DNA of 64,000 nt from an uncultured Cohaesibacter sp. (GTDB lineage: Bacteria > Pseudomonadota > Alphaproteobacteria > Rhizobiales > Cohaesibacteraceae), in the NCBI RefSeq assembly GCF_963667045.1, contig NZ_OY762934.1, forward strand, positions 2,744,501-2,808,500, read 5' to 3'. The translations under genes were made by a program, and so were the position numbers. How positions within the stretch are numbered: position 1 is the stretch's first letter; each line of letters opens with the position of its first letter. The notes under the pieces were generated by a model. The model searched no databases. It was given only the letters and a program-made list of their open reading frames with translations, and had not been told where the DNA came from. Positions 1-7,989 of this stretch are shown here, piece after piece.

Positions 1-184
1 CGGATGCGTTGAACTTGGCAAGAGCGATTTCTGCAGCGTCCTTGAAGTCCTGGCCGTACTGGGCAGTGTTGCCAGTGAGGGGCAGCTGGTAGCCGATCTT
101 GATACTATCGGCAGCCTGCGAGGCTGCTGGCAGCATGACTGAAGCGACAGTGAGTGCCAAAAGCGTTCTGCGAGAAAGTTTCAT
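1..184 (-). CDS. Branched-chain amino acid type ABC substrate-binding protein (5' part only)
   Basis: Only the first 61 codons are in the window; the gene runs off the left edge. The ATG at 184 is followed by a Sec signal peptide (MKLSRRTLLALTVASVML, then an ASQA cleavage region) and by a mature start reading ADSIKIGYQLPLTGNTAQYG. The IKIGxxxPLTG opening is typical of LivJ/LivK periplasmic binding proteins (Peripla_BP_6). The protein would bind a ligand in the periplasm for an ABC importer whose other genes lie outside the window. The ligand cannot be inferred, because this family also binds amides, urea and aromatic acids. Confidence 0.8.
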   Translation of the reverse strand, partial: MKLSRRTLLALTVASVMLPAASQAADSIKIGYQLPLTGNTAQYGQDFKDAAEIALAKFNAS

Positions 185-280
185 AGCGAGAGTTCCCCAA
201 TGGGTTGGTAATCGGTGTACTAAGCGCCTGAAAAGTCAGGCCGAGGGAGGTGACGCCCGTTTTAACGGGTCTGTTTCAAG

Positions 281-325
281 TCCGGTATTCCGGATCCTGC
301 ATTTCGACGTCCGGTTTGCCGGATC
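281..325. repeat. Two near-identical short palindromes
   Basis: TCCGGTATTCCGGATC (281-296) and TCCGGTTTGCCGGATC (310-325) differ at two central bases, and each contains CCGG arms. They lie between the end of the ATC-hydrolase gene and the start of the LivK-like gene. They could be tandem operator sites or mRNA hairpins; a third small palindrome (CCCGTT/AACGGG, 256-269) sits next to them. Confidence 0.5.
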
Positions 326-350
326 TGTCTGTATTGTAAAAAGATGTTCT

Positions 351-863
351 TCAAACGGCTTCCGCTTCAGAACCAGGTTTCACGATCAGGCGGCAGCAAC
401 CGGTATCGCCGATCTTCCATGTTTCGCCTTCGAAGGTGAAGCCGGCCTTGGTGAACATGCCTGCGTCAATGGCCCCTGCGGCCTTGCACAGCAGCTCCAG
501 GGCTTCACCCTTGCGGCCTGCTGCAACCCAGTTGTCCTTCAGCGGGCACTTGTGGAATTTGATTTCCATGCCTTCATGGTCGCATTTGCGCAGTTCCGGA
601 CCAAACAGGTGATCGCGGCAAGGGATGCCCTGCAGAAACTGTTCGGTCAGTCCTTCGATATTGGCAGGGCCATGGGCCTGAAGCTTTTCGCCCATTTCTT
701 CGCCAAGGCGATAGGTCGCCGCACTCATCAGCTCGACGGCTTTGTCGTTGCCAAAATTCTCGACCAGAACATCAAACATGAACATGTAGAATTTGGCGCG
801 CATCGCATAGGCGCCAGAAAGCTGCTCAAAGGTGATTTCCGGGGTTTTGGTCTCTTCTGTCAT
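351..863 (-). CDS. L-2-amino-thiazoline-4-carboxylic acid (ATC) hydrolase family protein
   Basis: A 170-residue cytoplasmic protein. The start is ATG 863 with GGAGAG seven bases upstream; an upstream in-frame start at 1001 would add an unlikely tail. It has the features of the ATC hydrolase family (PF14196): conserved acidic and histidine-rich centre, a KCDHEGMEIKFHKCPLKDNW segment and a C-terminal GDTGCCRL motif. The founding enzyme opens the thiazoline ring of ATC on the way to L-cysteine, but many family members lie near transporters for unknown substrates. It lies upstream of and in the same direction as the LivK-like gene, which suggests they work together. The family call is fairly sure; the substrate is not. 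Confidence 0.7.
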   Translation of the reverse strand: MTEETKTPEITFEQLSGAYAMRAKFYMFMFDVLVENFGNDKAVELMSAATYRLGEEMGEKLQAHGPANIEGLTEQFLQGIPCRDHLFGPELRKCDHEGMEIKFHKCPLKDNWVAAGRKGEALELLCKAAGAIDAGMFTKAGFTFEGETWKIGDTGCCRLIVKPGSEAEAV

Positions 864-1769
864 TGGTCTCTCCAAATCTGGTCCTGAGGTTTGGCCCTTC
901 TGGCTCTGATTGTTGGTGGCCAAGTGTGGCCGGTATGACGGTCCGTTACGGGTGCAACGGAAAAGATCCGAAAACGGATGCAAATGCTTGATCGGATTCA
1001 TTCCAAAAATGAAACGCGTCTGCCGGTTCGGGATCGCTTGATCAACGGCACACCCGCTGCTTCGAACTCAATTAAGAACAATTTGCAACAATAGAATTCA
1101 ATCTCCAACTCCATGAACACGCCTTCTCGGTCGCTCACGCAAGAGAAAATGCCTTAAAATTAGACTTGCTTAAAATTTACTCATACAAACCTGAAAAGCG
1201 CAATTGAAACATTGTTTTCCAAACAAACTACAGCAATTTTTCCAAACAACAGCTTCGCGACGACTTTCGCTAAAAATTGAATAATTAGTTTTATTTCAAC
1301 AAGATAAAAGGAATATCTCAGCCAACATAAGGTCATTGATGCCCATACAAGTTTGGGAGTTGGTGAACGGAAAGCCATTTTCCTCCGCAAGCTGCTCGAC
1401 ACCTCAGATTGCAGGGCCTGGGCGGCACTCCCGCGTTGGGTGGTATGGCGCCCCACAGACTAGAGCATTGAGTCTCGTGGGTCCTCCTTGTTGCAAGACA
1501 AGGCAGCCAACCGCTTGTTCTGTCGAACTATATTTTGGAAAGGTCAAGAATTCAACCGCACGCCAGCTCGAGTCAGCATCCCCAGGCTCCACTGACGCTC
1601 AGGACAGCGGGATGCAACAAAGAAGCCCCCAGCGAGCCAGGCAACCGGCGTGCAACGCCCGAGCACGATCAACGAAGATTGGATCCATAAAGCCAACAGC
1701 AGCCCCAAGGGAGAGCCTGAGGCGCTTGTGTTCGCCACCGATCACCAAGACAGAGAAAGCGAGCCACGT
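864..1769. other. Gene-free stretch with AT-rich part and one structured segment
   Basis: No reading frame here has a convincing start, ribosome site or family resemblance. Bases about 1060-1330 are AT-rich and could hold promoters for the leftward ATC-hydrolase gene. Bases 1430-1515 fold well and are listed separately. The rest is GC-rich with short overlapping frames on both strands that I regard as chance. Confidence 0.5.
1433..1514. ncRNA. Possible structured RNA, unknown class
   Basis: The segment can fold as a three-way junction. An outer helix pairs GCGTTGG (1433-1439) with CCAAC-CGC (1507-1514, one bulge). Inside are a ten-pair hairpin (CCCACAGACT 1452-1461 with AGTCT-GTGGG 1471-1481, one bulge) and a hairpin CCTTGT/ACAAGG (1486-1491/1498-1503). 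I do not recognise it as tRNA, 6S, SRP or a known riboswitch, and a GC-rich region can fold by chance. Confidence 0.25.
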
Positions 1770-1799
1770 CGGGAACGGCAGTCCAGCCTGTCGTTCCCG
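1770..1799 (-). terminator. Hairpin downstream of the first DAK gene
   Basis: CGGGAACG (1770-1777) pairs with CGTTCCCG (1792-1799), and three further pairs extend the stem inward over an eight-base loop. It lies about 20 bases after the leftward kinase stop codon. No clear T run follows, so it may be an mRNA 3' stabiliser as much as an intrinsic terminator. Confidence 0.55.
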
Positions 1800-1818
1800 G
1801 AGACGATGAGGCCTGAGG

Positions 1819-3582
1819 TCAGCCCTGATGGCTCAGCGCGTCGGTCATCGCCTGAAGAATGACATGGGCCGATTCTGCGCCCGGATCGACATGACCGACA
1901 GACCGGGCGCCCAGCTTCTTGGAACGGCCCCGGCGGCTTTCCATGTCGCGCGTCGCATCGGCTCCACGTCTAGCGCCAGCGGCAGCGGCAGCGATCACCG
2001 CCAGAGCGTCGGCCTGCGCGTCTGCCGCCTTCTTGGCAGCCTCCACAGCAGGTGCCCAGGCATCGAGCATCGTCTTGTCGCCAACGCTGGCACCGCCCCG
2101 GTCGAGAATGCCCAGAAGCATGCCCTCGACCCATGCCGCCATGGCCTTTGCATCCATGTTCAGGCGATCCGAGACCGCCTTGCCAGCCCGCTTGAAGGCT
2201 CCGGCATAAAGCGGCCCGGACGAGGCCCCCACGGCATCCAGAAAAGCCTTGGCGGTTCTGGTGCAGGTCTGGGAGATCGTATCCTCGTCGGGCGCTGCGT
2301 CGAGGCTCTTGACCACTGCGGTCCAGCCGATATCCATGGTCACACCATGATCGCCATCGCCGATCACCCCATCAAGCTCGCTCAAACGGTCCTTTTCCCG
2401 TGCGATCGCTTCGGCCGCCGCATACATCATGCTTCTGAAAATCTCTGGCGTCACGTTACCATCGGTCTTCAGGCTTGCGCGGTCCACTTCATCATCAAGA
2501 TCATGGGTTTCATAGGTGCGCGCGGTGTGTTTGCTGCCAACGACAGGCTCCGGTGCACTGCCCACTGTGAGGGCTGGCGTCCGGCAGGGATGATCAAGCA
2601 GAGAGCGCAGATCGTCATCCAGCTTCATCAGAGTGATCGATGCCCCGGCCATTTCCATTGAGGTGCAATATTCCCCCACCCAGCTGTGATAGATCCGGAC
2701 GCCCCGCTGCTTGAGGATCTGCGCCACCCGACGGTGAATGAGATAAAGCTCCATCTGACCGGTTGCGCCCAGCCCGTTTACGAGAACGGCAACCTCATCA
2801 CCGGCAACAGGGGCCATTTCGCCAAGGATCATGTCCATCAGATTGTCGGTGACATGATCAGCGGTTTCAACCTTGCTGCGGCGCATGCCCGGTTCGCCAT
2901 GAAGCCCCATGCCGATTTCCATCTCATCCGGGCCAATCTCGAAATTCGGCTTCAGCGTCTGGGGCATGGAACAGGCCGACAGCGCAACCCCCATGGAAAG
3001 GGTAGCAGCATTAGCCTTGTTGGCTGCGGCAAAGACGTCGTCAAGCGACCGGCCCTGATCGGCGGCAGCGCCTGCGATTTTGAAAACGAAAAAATCGCCG
3101 GCGATGCCGCGTCGTTCCTCGGCCTTGTCTCTGGGGGCAGAGGCCACATCATCGATCACGGCAACCGAGCGCACATCCATGCCAAGCGCAGCGCATTCTT
3201 CCGCCGCCATGTTAAAGTTGAGGCAATCGCCCGTGTAGTTGCCATAGAGAAAGACCAGCCCGGCCCCGCCGTCCGCCGCAATTGCGGCTTCCTTGATATG
3301 CTCTGGCGAAGGAGAGGCAAAGACATTGCCGATCGCGGCAGCATCGGCGAGACCCCGCCCGACATATCCGGCAAACGCAGGCTCATGTCCGGAACCGCCA
3401 CCGACAACAATGCCAACCTTGCCATCACGCGGCCCATCGATTGCCACCACTGCCCGACCGGTCTCCCCTTCCAGTCGCAGAAGATCGGGATGGGCAGAAA
3501 TCATCCCCTCGATCATCTCGGGAATGATCACTTCCGGCTTATTCATAAGCTTCTTGGTAGAATGCTCCTGAATGTTTGACAT
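1819..3582 (-). CDS. Dihydroxyacetone/erythrulose kinase family protein (DhaK-DhaL fusion), copy 1
   Basis: A 587-residue ATP-dependent ketose kinase of the single-chain DAK type. The start is ATG 3582 behind GAGGAGGAAGAC. Residues ~12-335 are the DhaK substrate domain, with the glycine-rich GGGSGHEPAF loop and His228 in LHGEPG, the histidine that binds the ketose covalently. Residues ~378-585 are the DhaL nucleotide domain, with an intact LDGVIGDGDHG motif (three Mg-binding aspartates near 404, 409 and 411) and GDKTMLD. The family phosphorylates dihydroxyacetone, and homologues act on D- or L-erythrulose. It ends a leftward operon with the SIS and SorC genes. An EryC-like isomerase and a LerI-like isomerase nearby make a tetrulose the better guess, but dihydroxyacetone cannot be excluded. 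Confidence 0.88.
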   Translation of the reverse strand: MSNIQEHSTKKLMNKPEVIIPEMIEGMISAHPDLLRLEGETGRAVVAIDGPRDGKVGIVVGGGSGHEPAFAGYVGRGLADAAAIGNVFASPSPEHIKEAAIAADGGAGLVFLYGNYTGDCLNFNMAAEECAALGMDVRSVAVIDDVASAPRDKAEERRGIAGDFFVFKIAGAAADQGRSLDDVFAAANKANAATLSMGVALSACSMPQTLKPNFEIGPDEMEIGMGLHGEPGMRRSKVETADHVTDNLMDMILGEMAPVAGDEVAVLVNGLGATGQMELYLIHRRVAQILKQRGVRIYHSWVGEYCTSMEMAGASITLMKLDDDLRSLLDHPCRTPALTVGSAPEPVVGSKHTARTYETHDLDDEVDRASLKTDGNVTPEIFRSMMYAAAEAIAREKDRLSELDGVIGDGDHGVTMDIGWTAVVKSLDAAPDEDTISQTCTRTAKAFLDAVGASSGPLYAGAFKRAGKAVSDRLNMDAKAMAAWVEGMLLGILDRGGASVGDKTMLDAWAPAVEAAKKAADAQADALAVIAAAAAGARRGADATRDMESRRGRSKKLGARSVGHVDPGAESAHVILQAMTDALSHQG

Positions 3583-3668
3583 GTCTTCCTCCTCAATTAT
3601 AAGCCGCCGGCAATTCATCTCCGCCTTAGCTTGCTTGTTGGTCTGTTGAGGCCTGCCCCTTGATGCCA

Positions 3669-4622
3669 TCAGGTTTCATAGAGCAACGCCCGGGCAACCG
3701 TTTCGTCGGTCACCAGTCGATTGACATATTTCCCGCGCAGGATTGCACGGATGATCGGCAACTTGCTTCGACCACCGGATGCGAGGATCGAGACAGGTTT
3801 TTCCCGCAGCTTTTCAGCTGGCAGCGCCATGATCGACCGGTTCAGCGGGTGATCGATCACGTTGCCAGCCGGATCGAGGAAGAAGCCCAGCACCGAACCG
3901 ACGGCTTCTTTTTCAAGCAGTTCCGGCAAGGCCTGCTTGACGCGCGGCAGACTCATGATCCTGGACCGGTGCGTAAGGTCCGCGCATGAAATCAGACAGG
4001 GCTGAACCACCTCGGCGTGATGCATTGCCTCCATCAGCATTTCGTCCTGCAGAAAGGAGTCCCTGTCCGCACTCGTTCGGCAGTAAATGGGCGCGGTCAG
4101 TGAAAAGCATTCCACGTCGATCGCATTGGCCATCGCCGTTGCGACTTCGGTGGTGTCATTACCAGACCCGCGCGTTGTAGCCCCCATCAGACCGACCACG
4201 TGGGACAGCTTGCCATGGTGGCCACTGAGCCGGCGCACCGAATAGCTGAGAGTCTTGCCCCAACCGATGCCGACGCCCTCATAGCGTCCCATATGGTTTT
4301 CCAGCATCTGACCGGCCGCCTCACCGATCGTTCTCTGGGTTTCGCCGTAGTCTTCAGTCGCGGGCAAAACCGCGGCTTCTTCCAGTCCGTACCGCTGCTT
4401 TACTGCTTCCTCCAGCTTCACACACTCAACCAGCGGCAAACGCAAATCGACGATGACGGATCCGTCCGCCCTGATCTGCCCGATAATTCGGTTCACGCGT
4501 AAACGTGTTACTTGTAACTTGTCGGCTATCTGCTGCTGGGTCATCCCACCAACAAAGTAAAACCACCCTATGCGCGCCCTCAAAAGGTCCGCTTCTATGT
4601 CTTGTGACTGATCGTTTTTCAT
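3669..4622 (-). CDS. SorC-family sugar-responsive transcriptional regulator (EryD-like)
   Basis: A 317-residue regulator. An N-terminal helix-turn-helix (MTQQQIADKLQVTRLRVNRI, residues ~25-45) precedes a sugar-phosphate binding domain of the DeoR/SorC fold, with GIGWGKTL and a C-terminal SILASGGRSKLPIIRAIL segment. Start ATG 4622 overlaps the SIS gene stop as ATGA, which indicates translational coupling and decides against a longer upstream start. EryD, the repressor of Brucella erythritol genes, belongs to this family. It probably controls both its own operon and the divergent ABC transporter genes at 5361 in response to a phosphorylated intermediate. The inverted repeat at 5235-5260 is the operator candidate. 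Confidence 0.85.
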   Translation of the reverse strand: MKNDQSQDIEADLLRARIGWFYFVGGMTQQQIADKLQVTRLRVNRIIGQIRADGSVIVDLRLPLVECVKLEEAVKQRYGLEEAAVLPATEDYGETQRTIGEAAGQMLENHMGRYEGVGIGWGKTLSYSVRRLSGHHGKLSHVVGLMGATTRGSGNDTTEVATAMANAIDVECFSLTAPIYCRTSADRDSFLQDEMLMEAMHHAEVVQPCLISCADLTHRSRIMSLPRVKQALPELLEKEAVGSVLGFFLDPAGNVIDHPLNRSIMALPAEKLREKPVSILASGGRSKLPIIRAILRGKYVNRLVTDETVARALLYET

Positions 4623-5170
4623 TCGAGATTTGTATGGTTCTGTCTCATATTGTCCATGCTGATCGCTAAAACTTGCCTCAGCTTCAAAATCAGACACTCG
4701 AATACTATATACTGCGCACCCTCGTAAAGCGACCCCATGGGAAGGGTGGAGGTTTTGGCCCCCATATCGTCAGCCATGGTCTGGGCCGGGATCACCAGGA
4801 CATGATCGGCAGCCACAGCGCTCGCCCCGTCCTTTTGTGCGGTAATACACAGGGTTGTAGCGCCAGCTTTGCCAGCGGTCTCAATGAGGGCAGAAACGGT
4901 GGAAAAATACCCCGGTCCCGCCGAGACAATCAGCAAATCTCCCTCACCAAGCGGTGGTGTCGTCATGTCTCCGACAACTGATGCCTTGAGGCCCAAGTGG
5001 AACAGGCGCATGGCGAAACCCTTGATCTGAAGACCCTCCCGGCCGACACCATAGAGCGCGATCCGGTGCGCAGAGCTGATGACATCCACGGCTTGGTCAC
5101 AATTGTTTTCGTCAAGTTTATCAATTACTTGACTAAGTTCCGCAAGCGCATTCCGGCACAGTGTCTTCAT
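4619..5170 (-). CDS. SIS-domain sugar-phosphate isomerase (HxlB-like)
   Basis: A 183-residue single SIS domain protein. It resembles 6-phospho-3-hexuloisomerase in length and in the order of motifs: IALYGVGREGL for the first phosphate loop, GDLLIVSAGPGYFSTVSAL for the second, and a C-terminal MGSLYEGAQYIVFE helix that in HxlB carries the catalytic glutamate. Such proteins bind and isomerise a ketose or aldose phosphate in the cytoplasm. It is the first gene of the leftward operon and overlaps the SorC gene by four bases. No partner 3-hexulose-6-phosphate synthase is present, so ribulose-monophosphate chemistry is unlikely and another ketose phosphate is expected. Confidence 0.8.
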   Translation of the reverse strand: MKTLCRNALAELSQVIDKLDENNCDQAVDVISSAHRIALYGVGREGLQIKGFAMRLFHLGLKASVVGDMTTPPLGEGDLLIVSAGPGYFSTVSALIETAGKAGATTLCITAQKDGASAVAADHVLVIPAQTMADDMGAKTSTLPMGSLYEGAQYIVFECLILKLRQVLAISMDNMRQNHTNLE

Positions 5171-5234
5171 GAGTTTCTTCCTCCCGCTTCAAATTTCAGC
5201 GCCTTTCACGAGGCGTCAGTTGCCAGAAGCATAA

Positions 5235-5260
5235 CATATGTATTTTTCGATTTACATATG
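5235..5260. promoter_or_regulatory. Candidate operator in the SIS/ABC divergent promoter
   Basis: CATATGTA (5235-5242) and TACATATG (5253-5260) form a perfect inverted repeat with a ten-base spacer in the 190-base gap between divergent genes. Its position suits the SorC regulator encoded next door. Function is inferred. Confidence 0.5.
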
Positions 5261-5360
5261 AAATGTTCTCTCCTATACTCTTTTCCGCAGACGCAAGTTC
5301 GGGAGGTACGGACTTTTTGTTGCCACATGGCAAAGCTTCGTCTGCCCTTGGAGGAAAAAC

Positions 5361-6308
5361 ATGAATAAACTTACAGTTGCGCTTCTTACTACAATTGCGA
5401 TTTCCCTGCCGCAGGTGGCCTCAGCTGCCGACAAGGCTGGCATGGAGAAAAAGGACAGCTATCGCTTCGTCATCATTCCAAAGGTTGTGCACCCATGGTT
5501 CGACCTGGTAAATGATGGTGCCAAGCAGGCGGCCGCTGTCATCGAAGCCCAGACAGGCTCCAAAGTCCAAATCGATTACAGCGCCCCGCAGCAGGCTGAC
5601 GTTGTTCAGCAGAACCAGATCGTGGAAAGCTCGATCTCTACCCGTCCAGACGGCATCGCCATCGACCTTCTCGATGGCAGCGGCAACCGCGCTTCTCTTG
5701 AGGAAGCAATCGGCCAGGGCATTCCGGTCACTGTCTTTGACTCGGTCCCGCCAGAAGGCATGAAACTCACCTCGATCGGCAACGACTTCTGCGAACAGGC
5801 AGAGATCGCGTCTCATCGTCTTGCTGAGCTGCTCGGAGAAGAGGGCGAAGTCGCCATCATGATGGGCGTGCCGACAGCGCCGAACCACGCCATCCGCGCC
5901 GAATGCCACAAGAAGGTATTCGAGAGCTATCCGAAGATGAAAGTCGTCGCCACCGGCATCGACAATGACAGCATCGAAACAGCCCAGAAACAGGCTGCCG
6001 CCATCATGCAGGCCAATCCGAATCTGAAGGGTTGGGTTGCTTGTGATGCTGCCGGTCCGATCGGCATCGGTCAGGCCATTCAGGAAGCCGGCAAGGTCGG
6101 CGACGTGAAGATGGTCGGTCTCGACAACCTGCCGGAAATGCTGCAGTTGATCCGGGACGGCGTTGCCGACAGCTCTTCTTCCACGAAACCACAGATGCAG
6201 GGCTACTGGGCTGTCATGGCCATGTGGCAACAGTCCATCGGCATTGAGACACCCAAATATCTCGACACGGGTATTGCTGTGCTGACCAAGGACAACATCG
6301 GCGAGTGA
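5361..6308 (+). CDS. Sugar ABC transporter substrate-binding protein
   Basis: A 315-residue periplasmic protein of the ribose-binding type (Peripla_BP_4, cluster B). The start ATG 5361 follows GGAGG. Residues 1-22 are a Sec signal peptide ending LPQVASA. The mature part has the family pattern: YRFVIIPKVVHPWFDLVNDGAKQAA at the start, an internal NQIVESSISTRPDGIAIDLLDG hinge region and KGWVACDAAGPIGIGQA near residue 225. It captures a monosaccharide, polyol or similar ligand for the ATPase and permease encoded next. The two DAK kinases and the isomerase in the same block suggest a small ketose or polyol. Confidence 0.88.
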   Translation: MNKLTVALLTTIAISLPQVASAADKAGMEKKDSYRFVIIPKVVHPWFDLVNDGAKQAAAVIEAQTGSKVQIDYSAPQQADVVQQNQIVESSISTRPDGIAIDLLDGSGNRASLEEAIGQGIPVTVFDSVPPEGMKLTSIGNDFCEQAEIASHRLAELLGEEGEVAIMMGVPTAPNHAIRAECHKKVFESYPKMKVVATGIDNDSIETAQKQAAAIMQANPNLKGWVACDAAGPIGIGQAIQEAGKVGDVKMVGLDNLPEMLQLIRDGVADSSSSTKPQMQGYWAVMAMWQQSIGIETPKYLDTGIAVLTKDNIGE

Positions 6309-6318
6309 TGCAATCAAC

Positions 6319-6351
6319 GCCCGGTGGCCGGATGGTTTCCGCTCACCGGGC
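6319..6351 (+). terminator. Intercistronic hairpin after the binding-protein gene
   Basis: GCCCGGTG (6319-6326) pairs perfectly with CACCGGGC (6344-6351) across 17 bases, in the 169-base gap between binding protein and ATPase genes. Such hairpins often favour expression of the binding protein over the distal transporter genes. No long T run follows, so it is probably a partial terminator or processing signal. Confidence 0.55.
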
Positions 6352-6477
6352 TCTTGCATCAGCCCAGACGAACAAGGCTGGGCTTCCGATTGATCGGATA
6401 GAATGCCGCTCCAGCGGCTCCCCATCTGTATAGCCACGATTCTGTGCGAGTTCGTGGCACAGCCTTGAGACATCATC

Positions 6478-7989
6478 ATGGCATTTCTAGAAGTTGAAGA
6501 CTTGACGCGCGACTATCCGGGCGTTCGAGCTTTGAGCGAAGTGAGCCTCAAGCTTGAGTTGGGTCGCGTCCATATTCTGGCGGGCGAAAACGGTGCCGGA
6601 AAATCCACTCTGGTGAAACTGGTAACAGGAACAGAAAGCCCAAGCGGCGGGCGCATCCTGATTGACGGTCAGGAAGCCCGGCTCAATCCGGATCTGCACC
6701 GGTTCGTCGCCTATGTGCCTCAGGAACTCAATCTGTTCCCGCACCTCACCGTGTCCGAGAACCTGTTTCTCCCCTTCAGCCGATCCAGCCAGTCCGGGCG
6801 ACTGGTCAACCGGCGTCAGATGGACCGCGATGCACAGAGCTATCTGGATCGCTTTGCCATTTCCGCAAAGCCGGGTGAACTGGTCCGCGACATTTCCGTT
6901 CCCGAACAGCAGTTGCTGCAGATCGCCCGTGCATCGGTCAATGCGGACATGAAGGTGCTGATCCTTGACGAGCCGACCTCCTCGCTCACTTCCTCGGAGA
7001 TCGAGCGGGTACTCGACATCATCAAGGCCTTCCGCGACCAGAACCACGCGATCGTCTTCATTTCGCACAAGATCGATGAAGTGCTGGCCATCGGCGATGA
7101 CTACACGGTCCTGCGCAATGGCTCGAAGGTGGCAGACGGCCAGATTGCCGACATCGACGAAGCAGGCCTGATCCGCGCCATGTCTGGCGAGGACATCGCC
7201 GCCAGCAAGCATTTCCAGCCAGACATTCCGGACGAACAGTCCCCGCAGGTGCCGATCCTTGAAGTCTCCGGGCTAAGCGGCACCATGTTCGACGATGTCT
7301 CATTCGCGCTCAAGCCAGGAGAAATCCTGGGGTTTGCCGGACTTCTGGGCGCGGGCCGCTCGGAAGTGATGCAGACGATCTTCGGCTATCTGAAAGCCAA
7401 GAGCGGCAGCGTCAAACTGAACGGCACGCCCATCCCGCTCGGCAAGACCAGCCAGTCCGTTCAGTCCGGCTTGCTCTACCTTTCCGAAGAACGCAAGCTG
7501 CATGGCATTCTGCCGCAGTCAAGCCTGCGGGAAAACATCGGCATCTCGATCCTTGACCAGATTTCGAGCTGGACGGGCATCAATCTGGCGTCCGAGCGCC
7601 AGAAGGTGCGCGATGTGGTGAAAGCCTACGACATCAAGACGGCCGGCATTTCCCAGCAGATGTCACATCTGTCGGGCGGCAACCAGCAAAAGGCGATCAT
7701 CGGCCGGGCGATGGCAACAAGGCCCAAGGTACTCATCTTCGACGAGCCGACCAAGGGGATCGACGTTCGCACCAAGACCGAAATCTACAAGATCATGAAA
7801 CGTCTCGCCGAAGAGGGGGTCGGAATCATTCTGGTTTCCTCTGAAATGGATGAGTTGCGCAAGTGTTCCAACCGCATCATCACCATGTATTCCGGCAAGG
7901 TTACCGGATGTTTCGATTCCTCAACCACCAAAAATGAGACCCTGCTTGGAGCCATGTTCGGGTCGGAGGCAAACCCAGATGCAGCCTAA
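6478..7989 (+). CDS. Sugar ABC transporter ATP-binding protein (RbsA/MglA type)
   Basis: A 503-residue double nucleotide-binding protein that powers sugar import at the inner membrane face. The first domain has Walker A GENGAGKST (residues ~38-46), a Q-loop region YVPQELNLFPH and Walker B VLILDEPTSSL. The second domain has the usual degenerate Walker A (GLLGAGRSEV), a signature HLSGGNQQKAIIGRAM and Walker B VLIFDEPTKGID. In RbsA-type proteins the second site is commonly degenerate, so this is normal. The stop overlaps the permease start by 11 bases. Confidence 0.93.
   Translation: MAFLEVEDLTRDYPGVRALSEVSLKLELGRVHILAGENGAGKSTLVKLVTGTESPSGGRILIDGQEARLNPDLHRFVAYVPQELNLFPHLTVSENLFLPFSRSSQSGRLVNRRQMDRDAQSYLDRFAISAKPGELVRDISVPEQQLLQIARASVNADMKVLILDEPTSSLTSSEIERVLDIIKAFRDQNHAIVFISHKIDEVLAIGDDYTVLRNGSKVADGQIADIDEAGLIRAMSGEDIAASKHFQPDIPDEQSPQVPILEVSGLSGTMFDDVSFALKPGEILGFAGLLGAGRSEVMQTIFGYLKAKSGSVKLNGTPIPLGKTSQSVQSGLLYLSEERKLHGILPQSSLRENIGISILDQISSWTGINLASERQKVRDVVKAYDIKTAGISQQMSHLSGGNQQKAIIGRAMATRPKVLIFDEPTKGIDVRTKTEIYKIMKRLAEEGVGIILVSSEMDELRKCSNRIITMYSGKVTGCFDSSTTKNETLLGAMFGSEANPDAA

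Noticed and set aside
1433-1514. tRNA or integron attC reading of the folded segment
   Set aside because: There is no T-loop consensus or anticodon arm geometry for a tRNA, and the attC core on the right side does not fit its consensus.
1336-1809. Plus-strand frame of 157 codons in the gene-free stretch
   Set aside because: Composition is Arg/Ser/Pro-rich, there is no ribosome site, and it includes the hairpin of the leftward operon.
4619-5170. Ribulose monophosphate pathway
   Set aside because: No 3-hexulose-6-phosphate synthase or formaldehyde gene is present; the SIS protein is in a sugar ABC/kinase context.
5421-6479. A 352-codon minus-strand frame
   Set aside because: It is antisense to the sugar-binding protein, which has a signal peptide and family motifs.
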